Origin: Cornus controversa
Taxonomy: Eukaryota; Streptophyta; Magnoliopsida; Cornales; Cornaceae
Assembly (NCBI GenBank): GCA_026545225.1
Contig: CM048852.1
Span: 13,178,146-13,242,145, forward strand
Direction: 5' to 3'
DNA length: 64,000 nt
A program made the position numbers and the translations under genes. Position 1 is the first letter of the stretch; each line of letters starts with the position of its first letter. Below the pieces are notes generated by a model. The model made no database searches, was not told where the DNA came from, and saw nothing but the letters and a program-made list of their open reading frames with translations. Shown here piece by piece: positions 45,028 to 59,700 of this stretch.

Positions 45028-48000
45028 AATATGTATCACAACTATTAATTTATTATGAACTAAAAAATATTTAACATAAATAATAAATTAAACTAAAGCT
45101 GAACCGAAACTCCGTATCCTAAACCACAAACCTAAAACACGAAACACGAAAACCCAAACCCAAACAAACTATGTAATTAATAGACTATGTAACTAATAAT
45201 AAAGCCTCAATTTTAAACCTCGAACACCCAAACTCAAAATCCTGAAACCCCAATCCCTAAACCCAATGAATCATAAATAATAATATATTTTTAAATACAA
45301 ATTATGTATCATAAATATTAAGTAATTATGAATTAAAAACAAAAATAAACTAAACTAAAGTCGAACCGAAACACCGAATCCTAAACAAGAAAACTAAAAT
45401 CCGAAATACGAAAACCCGAATCCCTAAACCCAAACAAACTATTTAATTAAAAGATTATTTAAACAATAATAAATAATAATTTATTTAACAAACAATATAA
45501 CAAATAATAGATTATGTAGCATAAATAATAACTTATTTAACAAATATCTGATAAACTATGTACCATAAATAATAATTTATTTAACAGATTATATAAATAA
45601 TAATGAACTATGAAGCATAAATAATAAATTACTTAATTAACTATCTAACTAATAATTGACTACGTAGCATAAAAAGTAATTTACTTAACAAACTATATAA
45701 TTAATAATAAACTTGGTAGAATAAATAATAATTTATTATTAACTAAAAACTTTTTAACTTAAATAATAAACTAAACTAAAGCCGAACCAGAACCCCGAAT
45801 CTGAAACCCAAACCGAAACCCTAAACCCCAAACAAACTGTATAATTAAAAGACTATTTAACTAATAATAAACCTAACCCCTAAATCCAAACGCCAAAACC
45901 CCAATCCCTAGACCCTATGAACCATAAATAATAATATATTATTAACTACAAATTATGCAGCATAAATAATAATTATTATTAATTAAAAACTAATTAACAT
46001 AAATAATAAACTAAACTAAAGTCGAATTTCACTCGAAACACAAAAATCTGAATCCCTAAACCCAAACAAACTCTGTAATTAAAAGATTATGTAACTAATA
46101 ATAAATAAAATTTATTTAACAAATTATGCAACTAATAATAAACTATGTAACATAAATAATAACTTATTTAACAGACTAAATAACTAATTATGAATTACAT
46201 AAATAATAAATTATTAAACTAACTATCTAACTAATAAATAACCGTGTAGCTTAAATAATAATTTATTTAGCAAACTAGATAATTAATAATAAATATGTAT
46301 CTTAAATAGTAATTTATTATAAATTAAAAAATATTTAACATAAATAATAAGCTAAACTAAAGCTGAACTGAAACTCTATATCCTAAACCACTAACCTAGA
46401 ACCCGAAACACGAAAATCCAAATTCACAAACCCCAAACAAACTATGTAATTAACAGACTATGTAACTAATAATAAAGCCTAAATTTTGAAACCCAAACCC
46501 CGAATCCCCAAACTCAAAACCTCGAAACCTTAATCCCTAACCCTTATGCTGTATAAATAATAATATATTTAATAAATATCTAATAAACTATATAACATAA
46601 ATAATAATTTATTTAACAGGCCATATAACTAATAATGAAATATGAAACATAAATAATAAATTACTTAACTAACTATTAGACTATATAACTAATAATGGAC
46701 TATGAAACATAAATAATAAGTTAATTAACTAACTATCTAACTAATAATTGACTACGTGGCTTAAATAATAATTTGTTTAATAAACTATATAACTAATAAT
46801 AAACTATGAAGCAAAAATAATAATTTATTATTAATTGAAAACTTTTTAACAAAAATAATAAACTAAACTAAAGCCGAACCAAAATCCTGAATCCGAAATC
46901 CTAAACCTAAAATTCGAATAACGAAAACTCGAATTCCAAAATCCCAAACAAACTATATAATTAAAAGACTATTTAATTAATAACAAATCTTAACTCCTAA
47001 ACCCCAAACCCCGAATCCACAAACTTCAAACCCTGAAACCCCAATTCCTAAACCCTATGAATCATAAATAATAATATATTATTAAATACAAATTATGTAG
47101 AATAAATAAAAATTTATTATGAATTAAAAACTAATTAACATAAATAATAAACTAAACTACAGTTGAACTGGAACCCCGAATCCCAAACCCCAAAACTAAA
47201 ACCCAAAATATGAAAACCCGAATCCCCAAACTCGAACAAACTATTTAATTAAAAGACTATTTAACCAATAATAAATAATAATTTAATTAACAAACTAGTT
47301 AACTAATAATAAACTATGTAGGATAAATAATAATTTATTAAGCTAACTATCTAACTAATAAAGAACCAAATAACTTCAATAACAATTTATTTAACAAACT
47401 ATATAATTAATAATAAATATGTATCATAAATATTAATTTATTTTGAACTAAAAAATATTTAACATAAATAATAAACTAAATTTAAGATGAACCAGAACCC
47501 GAATCCTAAACCCCAAACAAACTGTGTAACTAATAATAAAGCTTAAATTCTAAACTCTAAACCTCGAATTCCCAATCCCTAAACCTTATGCAATATTAAT
47601 AATAATTTATTGAATAAATATCTGATAAATTATGTATCTTAAACAATAATTTGTTTAACAGATATATAACTAATAATGAACTATGAAGCATAAATAATGA
47701 ATTACTTAACTAACTATCTAACTAATAATGGGCTACGTAGTTTAAATAATAATTTATTTAACAAACTATATAATTAATAATAAACTATGTAGCATAAATA
47801 ATAATTTATTATTAACTAAAAACTTTTTAACATAAATAATAAACTAAACTAAAGCTGAACCTGAACCAGAACCACGAATCCGAAATCCCAAACTTAAAAC
47901 TCGAAACACGAAAACTCGAATCCCTAAACTCCAAATAAACCATATAATTAAAAAACTATTTAACTAATAATAAATCCAAACTCCCAAACCCCAAAACTCC

Positions 48001-48322
48001 AAACTACTAATAATAAATTATGTAGCATAAATAATAACTTATTTAATACCCTAAATAATTAATTATGAACTATCAAGAATAAATATAAATTATTAAACTA
48101 ACTATCTAACTAATAAGGAACCATAGCTTAAATAATAATTTATTTAACAAACTATATAATTAATAATAAATATGTATCACAACTATTAATTTATTATGAA
48201 TTAAAAAATATTTAACATAAATAATAAACTAAACTAAAGCTGAATTGAAATTCCGAATCCTAAACCACAAACCTAGAACCCGAAACACGAAAATCCAAAC
48301 CCCATATAAACTATGTAATTAA
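45028..48322. repeat. AT-rich 52-bp-subunit array, block 4
   Basis: Continuation of the array with alternating AT subunits and C-rich telomere-like modules. Compound-unit markers include tctgataaacta near 45549 and tctgataaattatg near 47629. I saw no insertion inside this block. Confidence 0.85.
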
Positions 48323-48327
48323 CAAAC

Positions 48328-50592
48328 TCAATCTTCCGCTTCCCTTTTGATCCCTAAGCTTTTCTCCGCAATCTTGATTTCTTCCTATAAAGTCAGGGCA
48401 ATGGCCCGTCATAGCATCTTGTTTTCCTGGTTCACTCTGCCAAGATGAAGTCTTTATGCTTTCTTCTCTTATAAAACAGAAGTCCACATCCCTCCATTGA
48501 GGTAATCCCGATTGTCTTACTGATTCTCTTCCTAAAACACGAAATTCTTTCGTTACATGTAGCAGTCCAAGAATTACTCTATCTCCGAGGTCAAGAGTAC
48601 AATCGGAGGCCAATCTTTTTACTTAACGATTTTGTGTCGCATAATGTGCCCTTCTTCCTCTGTGCCAAAGGGAATCTTTTTTTAACAATGGAATCAATCA
48701 TTACATTCTCGCTCTTTTATAAGTTAAGTTAGTAGACGTTGGTCCAACCAACGATTTTAATTCAAAATCATCCGCTATACCGATGTGTCAACGGTACTTC
48801 TCTGATCGAGAATCATTCTCCAACTTAGTCAGTCAGGCGTCATTCTTTTCCCAATTCTGTTCCCAGGGCAACGCTCAGTAGCAACCTTTCTCTTTGCAAC
48901 CGGGGTCTTACTTTCCTATGCACCTGCTGGGATATTAAGAAGAATGAGTAGCCTCAGATGAGGGAGGAGATGGCCATAGATCTCTTCTTTCTCCCGTGCG
49001 TTTCCTTTAGCAAGATCCCTCGTGCGAAAAACCTTCCTTCCAGCCCCTCTTCACTATTCGACCTATTCATTGAGAGATGTTGGAGCTTCCTCTATGGTAT
49101 AAAGGTTGTCCCCTTGTCAAGATGCCCTAGAGAGAAATCCCAAGAAGAAGATGGGGAGCTAGACAAAGATCGATTCATTGGCCATTTCCCCCAAACCTCC
49201 TCCCCTCTCAAACCAGAGCAATAACATACCTATCAAGAACATCATCCAAGCCCAAAAGCCAAGCCTTGTCACTCCTATGTCAACCCAAAAAGTGTGCTTT
49301 GTACGCCCGCCCACTCTCTCCTGACATTGCAGAAGTTCCCCTCTTGTTTCAAGGTTGAGCTGAATTGTCGACCTCGAACCTTGGCTTTCAAGAATCCATT
49401 CTAAGCCCTCTAATGAGACAAGAGATTTGACCAAGCCTCAGGCTCAGTCATTGAGACCTAAAGAAAGCGATTTCTAGGCCTACAACTTGCCTAACTGAAG
49501 CATCACGTGCCCAATTCAAAGTAAAGTAATTTCTAGCGACTCGACACCATAGACCCCGAAAGGGCGCCAAGACTTGACTATACGCCTGGGAAAGAATATG
49601 GGTCCTCCCTATCAATTGGCGAGGCCTCACGTAGTACGCTTCTTTTCTTTCGAACTAGGAAAAGGCAATTATAACATCATTTTTAGTTCTACGCCACCTC
49701 ACTGACTCAGAAGTAGTGGGAGCCAGGCACTCAGACTTGCACCACTCTTTTTTAATAGCTCCCTCACTCGTCGATAATAACCTTAGGGTATCCCGCCCGC
49801 AAGTCCAACTTTGTAAAGTTGTAAAGTCTCGTGCGACCTCAACTAATCAAAAAAGTCCGCAATCGAAGAGTGTACTTGTTGCACTCCGTCACTTTGTTGA
49901 GAGCCTTATAGTTAATCCACACCTGAGGCTCCCGTCTTGCTTATTCTAAAAAAGAAAAGGTGCTCCATAGGGTGCCTTGTATGGTCGTATCAATCCCAAT
50001 TCCAATAACTCGTTCTATTTTCTCCTAAGTTCAGCTAACTCAGGAGGTTCCATTCGATAAGGTCCCTTGTCAGTCGGCTTTACTCCAGTAGGAAACTCCA
50101 TTTGGTCGATAGCCCCTGAGTATGGGGTAAGTTCCTTCTGAAGCTCCTTAGTAATTCAATCCTGATACTTGTTCAATAGCCCAAGCACCTATCCCGGTAT
50201 GGGCTACTGTCTCTACTCTGTATTCTCAAGCTTCAGTGCAGCAAGATAGGTTCATTCTCCCTTATCTAACCCCTTATTGAGTTGCAAGGCTGAGATCAAT
50301 CCATCATCACCATTCCCCTTTGTTGCCGCAAGAATCATGCATGGGTTCTCTCAACAAATTAAAAGGACTCCAAGCTAAGGCATTGGCACTTCCTTATCTT
50401 CAACCATCAAAGCATTTTCAAATAAAATAAAATGAAATGAAATAAAATAAAAAAAATAAAGTAATGTACACCACAATATTTAAAGCACACAAAAAATTTA
50501 AACCAACCATTAAATCAATTCAATTTAACTAATAAAAGAAATAAAGCATTTAAATTAGCATTAAAAGACCTCCAAAATTACAGGATATTACA
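48328..50592 (-). mobile_element. GC-richer insert with a Gypsy relic
   Basis: A 2265-bp block whose base composition contrasts sharply with the AT-rich array. It is bounded by the direct repeat caaac (48323-48327 and 50593-50597). On the minus strand its right end begins tgtaatatcctgtaatttt, an LTR-like start. The left end (tcaatcttcc) is not a canonical CA terminus. It holds a chromovirus-like RT relic (49760-50150). The part 48328-49700 gives no domain I recognise. I read it as a deleted Gypsy-type element, though an organellar or composite origin for the left part remains possible. Confidence 0.55.
49760..50150 (-). pseudogene. Chromovirus-like Gypsy reverse transcriptase relic
   Basis: Minus-strand codons, in shifting frames, give YRMEPPELAELRRK, then a stop, then ELLELGLIRPYKAPYGAPF, a further stop, QDGSLR, a W-NYKALNKVT segment, and KLDLRAGYPKVII, which carries the first catalytic Asp. 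These are ordered exactly as in Gypsy RT of the chromovirus type (PSKAPYGAP, ALNKVT, DLRSGY). Several stops and at least two frameshifts show long decay. It is a different lineage from the Tat-like fragments at 31-39 kb. Confidence 0.8.
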
Positions 50593-50597
50593 CAAAC

Positions 50598-53500
50598 TTT
50601 ATAATTAATAATAAAAATGTATCATAAATAGTAATTTATTATGAATTAAAAAATATTTAACATAAATAATAAACTAAATTAAACCCGAACCGGAATCCAG
50701 AATCCTTAACCTTAAACCTAGAACCCCGAAACTCCAATCCCAAACCATTATGCAGTATAAATAATAATATATTAAATAAATATTTGATAAACTATGTAGC
50801 ATAAGTAATAATTTATTTAACAGACTATATAAATAATAATGAATTACGAAGCATAAATAATAAATCATTTAACTAATAATTGACTATGTAGCTTAAATAA
50901 TAATTTATTTAACAAACTATATAATTAATAATAAACTATGAATCATAAATAATAATTTATTATTAACTAAAATTTATTAATATGAATAATAAACTAAACT
51001 AAAGTCGAATCAGAACTCCATATCCAAAACCCAAACCTAAAGCCCGAAAAACAAAAACATAAATCATCAAACCCCAAACAAACTATATAATTAAAAGACT
51101 ATTTAACTAATAATAAATCCTAACTCCTAAACCCAAAAGACCGAATCCACAAACTTCAAAACCCGAAACCCAAACTATGTAACTAATAATAAACTATATA
51201 GTAAAAATAATAACTTATTTAACAGACTAAACAACTAATTATGAACTATGAAGAATAAATAATAAATTTTTAAACTAACTATCTAACTAATAAGGAATCA
51301 TGTACCTTAAATAATAATTTATTTAACAAACTTTATAATTAATAGTAAATTTTTATCATAAATAGTAAATTTTTATAAATTAAAAAATATTTAACATAAA
51401 TAATAAACTAAACTAAACCCGAACCGGAACCGGAACCCCAAATCCTAAACCTCAAACGTAGAACCCCGAAACTCCAATCCCTAACCCTTATGCAGTATAA
51501 ATAAAAATATATTAACTAAATATCTGATAAACTACGTAGCATAAGAAATAATTTATTTAATAGACTACATAAATAATAATGAATTATGAAGCGTAAATAA
51601 TAAATTATTTAACTAATTATCTAACTAATAATTGACTACGTAGCTTAAATAATAATTTACTTAACAAACTATATAATTAATAATAAACTATGTATCATAA
51701 ATAATAATTTATTATTCACTAAAACTTACTAACATAAATAATAAAATAAACTAAAGTCGAACCAGAACTCCAATCCGACACCCAAACCTAAAGCCTGAAC
51801 ACGAAAACTTGAGTAATCAAACCCCAAACAAACTATATAATTAAAAGACTATTTAACTAATATAAAATCTAACTCCTAAACCCAAACCCCGAATCTACAA
51901 ACTCCAAAACCCGAAACCCCAAACTATGTAAGTAATAATAATCTATGTAGCAAAAATAATAACTTATTTAACAGACTAAATAGCTAATTATGAACTATGA
52001 AAAATAAATAATAAATTATTAAACTAACTATCTAACTAATAAGGAACCGTGTAACTTAAATAACAATTTATTTAACAAACTATATATTTAATAATAAAAA
52101 TATGTAACTAATAATAAAGCCTAATTTCTAAATACCGAATCCTAAAATTCAAAACCCCAATCCCTCAACCCTATTAACTATAAATAATAATATATTATTA
52201 AATACAAATTATGTAGCATAAATAATAATTAATTATGAATTAAAAACTAATTAGTATAAAAAATAAACTAAACTAAAACCGAACCAAACCCCCAAATCCT
52301 AACCACAAGACTAAAACCCGAAATACGAAAAACTCGAATCCCCAAACCCAAAAAACTATTTAATTAAAAGATTATTTAACCAATAATAAATAATTATTTA
52401 TTTAACAAACAATGTAACAAATAATAAATCATGTAGCATAAATAATAACTTAATTAATAAATATCTGATAAACTATGTACCATAAATAATAATTTACTTA
52501 CCAGATTATATAAATAATAATGAACTATGAAGTATAAATAATAAATTACTTAACTAACAATCTAACTAATAATTGACTACGAAATAATAATTTATTTAAC
52601 AAACTATATAATTAATAATAAACTTTGTAGCATAAATAATAATTTATATTTAACTAAAAACTTTTAAACATAAATAATAAACTAAAATAAAGCTGAAACA
52701 GAACCCCGAATCTGAAACCCAAAGCTAAACTTTAAACCCCAAACAAACTATATAAATAATAATGAACTATCAAACATAAATAATAAATTACTTAACTAAC
52801 TATTTTACTAATAATTGACTACGTAGCATAAATAATAATTTATTTAACAAACTATAAAATTAATAATAAACTTTGTAGCATAAATAATAATTTATTATTA
52901 ACTAAAAACTTTGTAGCATAAATAATAATTTATTATTAACTAAAAACTTTTGTACATAAATAATAAACTAAAATAAAGCAGAACCAGAACCCCGAATCTG
53001 AAACCCAAACCTAAACCTTATACCCCAAACAAACTATATAATTAAAAGATTATTTAACTAATAATAAACCTAATTCCTAAACCCAAACGCCAAAATCGCA
53101 ATTCCAAAACCTTATAAGCCATAAATAATAAAATATTATTAACTAAAAATTATGTAGGATAAATAATAATTTATTATTAATTAAAAACTAATTAACATAA
53201 ATAATAAATTAAACTAAAGCCGAACTGGAACCCCGAATATAAAGCTCCAAAACTAAAATCCGAAACACGAACATCGAAATCCCCAAACCCAAACAAACTA
53301 TGTAATTAAAAGATTATGTAAGTAATAAGAAATAAAAAGTTATGCAACTAATAATAACTATGTAACATAAATAATAATTATTCAATAGACAAAATAACTA
53401 ATTATGAATTATGAAGCAAAAATAATAAATTATTAAACTAACTATCTAACTAATAAATAACCAAGCAGATTAAATAATAATTTATTTAACAAGCTTTATA

Positions 53501-53998
53501 ATTAATAATAAATATGTATCATAAATAGTAATTTATTATGAATTAAAAAATATTTAACATAAATAATAAAGTAAACTAAACCCGAACCGGAACCCCGAAT
53601 CCTAAACCAAAAACCTAGAACCCCGAAACCCAAATCCCTAACCCTTATGCAGTATAAATAACAATATATTAGATAAATATATGATAAAATATGTAGCATA
53701 AGTATGAAGTTATTTAACAGACTATATAAATAATAATGAATAATGAAGCATAAATAATAAATTATTTAACTAATTGTCTAACTAATAATTGACTACGTAG
53801 CTTAAATAATAATTTATTTAACAAACTATATAATTAATAATAAACTATGTACCACAAAAAATAATTTATTATTAACTAAAACTCATTAACATAAATAATA
53901 AACTCAACTAAAGTCAAACTAGAACTCCATATCCAAAACCCAAACCTAAAGCCCGAAACACGAAAACATAAATCTTCAAACCCCAAACAAACTATATA
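50598..53998. repeat. AT-rich 52-bp-subunit array, block 5
   Basis: Array continues. A compound unit repeats at about 738 bp (tctgataaacta-type markers at 50783 and 51521), then at 946 and 1213 bp. A recent 45-bp duplication of actttgtagcataaataata lies near 52870 and 52910. Noncoding. Confidence 0.85.
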
Positions 53999-56736
53999 TG
54001 TCACGCCCCAATTTCCGACACCCGGTTAAGAGCGAGGAAAAATGGGGGTGAACGGTGAAATCTAATCAAAACCATTGTTTTGAAAAATCTAACATCCAAC
54101 CTAATTCTCTTAACCGCGGAAGCAACTCAAAATGCATATAATTAAATGAATATGCATAACTAACCATGGTCCTCATTGTTAAAATCATTTAGAATAATTT
54201 TAAAATAAAAGTGAGTTTTGGCCCTCATGAATAGTAACTTTTCGTAAAAAGTTCCAAACATTTTTTCGGAACATTGTCTCATCCTACTATAGTCCCAAGG
54301 TGCTTAAAAACATAATTTAGACATTTTAAAGAGGTCCGGAACCCTGATTTATCATCACCGGGTAATAGCTAAAAAGTTACAGTAACTCCAAAGTGAACAG
54401 TGCACTGTTAGAGTGCAATCTACGCGACAATCATAAAAAAATTCGTAGAAAATTCATTTCAACTCGAAATGAGGCAAACGATAATTCTATAGAAACTAGA
54501 CTAAATATAGAAGAAGCTTGAGCCAACCTTAATGGCTAGATGTTAGCCAAATGAAATAGTTTTGACAACCAAGTTGGTGCCCAACAGAAATTGTAAAATC
54601 TGGTGGCAGAACATTCACGGATTTTTCTAAAATTATGTGGTTGTCCAAACTTAACCAAATTAAATCTGGGAACACTAGACATCTAGGGGAAGATGTGGTA
54701 AAAATTTCAGATCATTTGGAGTTGTGTAGACCCCTCAAAAAAATTCGCCAAAATTCGGGCAGAATGTATTCATTTGACCGGCAATACTTTCATTTCCAAA
54801 ATAAAATCTTACACCCAACATTCCAAGGATCTACAAATGGTACATCTCCATACACACACCCTAATTCACACATTCATATCACCATAATCTCACAAATCCT
54901 CCTACATTTCTATTGAAATCATTCAAATTATTTCATATGTCATTCACACCTTAAATTCAAAATGGACAATTTTGGGCACGTGTCCCCCCCAATGGCCATA
55001 CAATTATGTTCAAAGTCTTCCATAAATGTCCAACATGACTTATACATATGAAATTCAAGTATAAATATGTTATCCAACTTTAAGAAAAATATTTTTCAAA
55101 AGAGTCCATATGCCACAAAACGGCATGGACATTTATCTACATTCTAAAATATCAAAATCCAAAAAGGAACCCAACAAGGTCCATTGAGTTAATCATGCTT
55201 CGTCCTCCATTGGCGCCTTATTTGAAAAAGTTTATATAAGTAGGGGGTGAGCACCACTGCGGCTCAGTAGGAATGATCCACCCAACTCTACTCTAACTCA
55301 GGCGGCCATGCATGGATGCATATGAAATCATTACAATCTACATGACAGATATCCATGCCTTTTACCCTCAAAACAAATAAGTTTTGGAAATCATGCGTGA
55401 TGCTTTACATTTCAAGGTATACACATATATAAACATCAACTTAAACAAGTCACACTTCATATGTATAACCCATGCCACATAAATTCAAAAATCAATTCAA
55501 CTGAGTACTTCGCTTATCACAATCCGTAGTAAGGGTCACTTTGGGACCACATACTCTGCTCACGCTTTTCGGGCTACTAACCCGACGGAAGCGACACCCG
55601 CTTGGCCAAGTTTTGGGTCTTACACCTAGAGTTCAATACCCTTATTAATTCTCACACATGCCTCAAAAATCTCATTTTTCACATAATGTACACTTATCAA
55701 ATAAATGCACAAAATTTACACAATGCAATGCTTTTATCAAAACAATGCACTTTTCCTTCTCATCCCAAGCTTGTCACAATGTCAACACACTCATACCATG
55801 AAAATCATCATGCTTATGCATTTTTCAAGAAAATTACATCTTTCATGCACAATTCTAAATAGAACTCAGATTTTCAATGTTTCCACCAAATGCATACAAT
55901 TTCATCAAAAACATTCATAGTCTCAACTTCACCTATACAACATACATAAGCCCTAACTAACATGTTAGACATATTCATGTGCATAAATCACATTTTCATA
56001 TATATATACATATACACAAAATCCTAAACTCAAGAAATCTCAACCTATCTTTCACGTCACAATTATGTGACCTATAGAATCAAAGTAAAGATGAGTCTAG
56101 CACCCCTACCTCAAATCCTATGCTTTGAATCCAACTTTGAGAAATCCCAGATTCTCAACTTCACAAAATGTAGACTTTGATTGGTTCAAACTGAAGCCCT
56201 CAACACCCTCTACGCACTTTCCTTCTTCAGGATCTTTCAAATCACTCCTCAAGTAACTTAGAATTTAGAGAGAAGGGAGAGAGATGAAGTGGGAGAGGTA
56301 GAGAGAGAGAGATATATTTGTAAAATGAAATATCTCAGACCCTTTTTGATATTTATCTCAACCCTAGGGGGGCGAAATGACCATTTTACCCCGGCCACTT
56401 AATGTACCTTCCCGACCTCCGAATTAATTCCCGAGAACTCTGTTGGACTCGAAATCGCTTCCTTAACACTCTAAACATTTTATTTAAGTCATTCCCCAAA
56501 ATAAATATTTTTTGAGAATTTTTCGAATTTCCGGGCCCACTTAAGTTGCATCCCGGGCCCTGATTTGACCAAAAAGTCAAACTTTTTTAAAAGTTTTCAA
56601 AACTTTCCAAAACCATATTCTAACCTTCTAAAGATGTTCCCCGTATTCAAAACATGTTAAATATCATTTAAAATGCATTTAAAGTAATAAATGATGAAAA
56701 TTTTAAAAACTAGCCAAAATTGGCACGATCTCTACA
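53999..56736 (-). mobile_element. Solo LTR, 2.74 kb, Ty3/Gypsy-type
   Basis: On the plus strand the element starts tgtcacgccccaatttccg and ends cacgatctctaca (TG...CA). The 5-bp target duplication atata lies at 53994-53998 and 56737-56741, and the array sequence caaactatataattaaaag is restored across it. There is no internal domain, so it is a solo LTR. It shares blocks with 7711-9191, including cgggctactaacccg. On the minus strand a TATA-like acaaatatatc lies near 56318, supporting minus orientation. Short open frames inside (54635, 55602) have no domain. Confidence 0.85.
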
Positions 56737-56741
56737 ATATA

Positions 56742-59700
56742 ATTAAAAGACTATTTAACTAATAATAAATCCTAACTCCTAAACCCCAAACCCTGATCCA
56801 CAAACTGCAAAACCTAAACTATGTAACTAACAATAAACTATGTAGCGAAAATAATAATTTATTTAACAGAATAAACAACTAATTATGAACTACGAAAAAT
56901 AAAAATTAAATTATTAAACTAACTATCTAACTAATAAGGAACCATGTAGCTTAAATAATAATTTATTTAACAAGCTATATAATTAATAATAAATATATGT
57001 AACTAATAATAAAGCCTAATTTCTTATTCCCAAATCCCCAAATTCAAAATCCCAAAACCCATTTAGCCATAAAAAATAATATATTATTAAATACAAATTA
57101 TGTAGCATAAATAATAATTAATTATGAATTAAAAACTAATTAGTATAAAAATAAACTAAATTAAAACCGAACTAGAACCCTGAATCCTACACCACGAACT
57201 AAAACCCGAAATACGAAAAACCCAAATCCCTAAACCCAAAAAACTATTTAATTAAAGGATTACTTAACTAATAAAAGATAATAATTTATTTAACATACAA
57301 TGTAACAAATAATAAAATATGTAGCAAAAATAATAACTTCTTTAAAAAATATCTGATAAAGTATGTATCATAAATAATAATTTATTTAACAGACTATATA
57401 AATAAAAATGAATTATGAAGTATAAATAATAAATTACTTAACTAACTATCTAACAAATAATTGACTATGTAGCAATAATAATAATTTATTTAACAAACTA
57501 TATAATTAGTAATAAACTTTGTAGCATAAATAATAATTTATTATTAACTAAAAACTTTTTACCATAAATAATAAACTGAACTAAAGCCGAACCAGAACCC
57601 CGAATCTGAAACCCAGACCTAAATCCTAAACTCCAAACAATCTATCTAATTAAAAGACTATTTAACTAATAATAAACATAACTCCAAAACTCCAATCCCT
57701 AAACCCTATAAACCATAACTAATAATATACTATTAACTACAAATTATGTAGGATTAATAATAATTTATTATTAATTAAAAACAAATTAGCATAAATAATA
57801 AACTAAATTAAAGTAGATCTAGAACACTGAATCCAAAATCTGAAAGACGAAAATTCGAATTCCCAAACCAAAACAAACTACGTAATTAAAATATTATATA
57901 AGTAATAATAAATAAAAATTTATTCAACAAATTATGCAACTAATAATAACTATGTAACATAAATAACAACTTATTTAACAGACAAAATAACTAATTATGA
58001 ATTATGAAGTAAAAATAATAAATAATTAAACTAACTATATAATTAATAAATAACCTTGTAGATTACATAATAATTTATTTAACAAACTTTATAATTAATA
58101 ATAAATATGTATCATAAATATTAAATAAATATCTGATAAACTATGTAGCATAAGTAATAAGTTATTTAACAGACTATAAAAATAATAATGAATAATGAAG
58201 CATAAATAATAAATTATTTAACTAATTATCTAACTAATAATTGACTACGTAGCTTAAATAATAATTTGTTTAACAAACTATATAATTAATAATAAACTAT
58301 GTATCATAAAAAATAATTTATTATTAACTAAATCTTATTAACATAAACAATAAATTAAACTAAAGTCGAACCAGAACTCCATATCCGAAACCCAAACCTA
58401 AAGCCAGAAACACAAAAACATGAATCTTCAAACCCCAAACAAACTATATAATTAAAAGACTATTTAACTTATAATAAATCCTAACTCCTAAACCCTAAAC
58501 CCTGAATCTACGAAATGCAAAACCCGAAAACCCGAATTATGTATCTAGTAATAAAATATGTAGCAAAAATAATAACATATTTAATAGATTAAACAACTAA
58601 TTATGAACTATGAATAATAAATAATAAATTATAAAACAAACTATCTAACTAAAAAGAACCATGTAGCTTAAATAATAATTTATTTAACAAACTATATAAT
58701 TAATAATAAATATATGTAACTAATAAAAAAGCCTAATTTCTAAATCCCGAATCCTCAAATTCAAAATCCCAAAACCCCAATCCCTAAACCCTATTAACCA
58801 TAAATAATAATATATTATTAAATACGAATTATGTAGCATAAATAATAATTAATTATGAATTAAAAACTAATTAGTATAAAAATTAACTAAACTAAAACCG
58901 AACCAGAACCCCAAATCCTAAACAACAAAACAAAAATCCGAATCCCCAAACCCAAAAAACTATTTAATTAAAAGATTATTTAACCAATAATAAATAATAA
59001 TTTATTTAACAAACAACGTAACAAATAATTAATTATGTAGGATAAATAATAACTTATTTCACAAATATCTGATAAACTATGTACCATAAATAATAATTTA
59101 TTTAACAAACTATATAAATAATAATGAACTATGAAACATAAATAATAAATTACATAACAAACTATCTAACTAATAATTGACTACGTATCATAAATAATAA
59201 TTTATTTAACAAACTATATAGTTAATAATAAACTTTGTATCATAAATAATAATTTATTATTAACTAAAAACTTTTTAACATAAATAATAAACTGAATTAA
59301 ATCCGAACCCCAAACAAACTATATAATTAAAAGACAATTTAACAAATAATATAACTAATTCCTAAACCCCAAGGCCAAAACCCAATCCCTAAATCCTATA
59401 AACAATAAATAATAATATATTATTAACTACAAACTCTGTAGGATTAATAATAATTTATTATTCATTAAAAACTAATTAACGTCAATAATAAACTAAACTA
59501 AAGTAGAACTGGAACCTTGAATCCAAAACTCCGAAACACGAAAATCCGAATCCCAAACCCAAACGAATTATGTAATTAAAATATTATGTAACTAATAATA
59601 AATCAAAATTTATTAAACAAACTATGCAACTAATAATAACTATGTAACATAAATAATAACATTTTAACAGAGAAAATAACAAATTATGAATTATGAAGCA

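Noticed and set aside
54635..55920. Open frames of 71-93 residues in the solo LTR
   Set aside because: They lie inside an LTR with exact target duplications and show no domain. LTRs of this type are noncoding.
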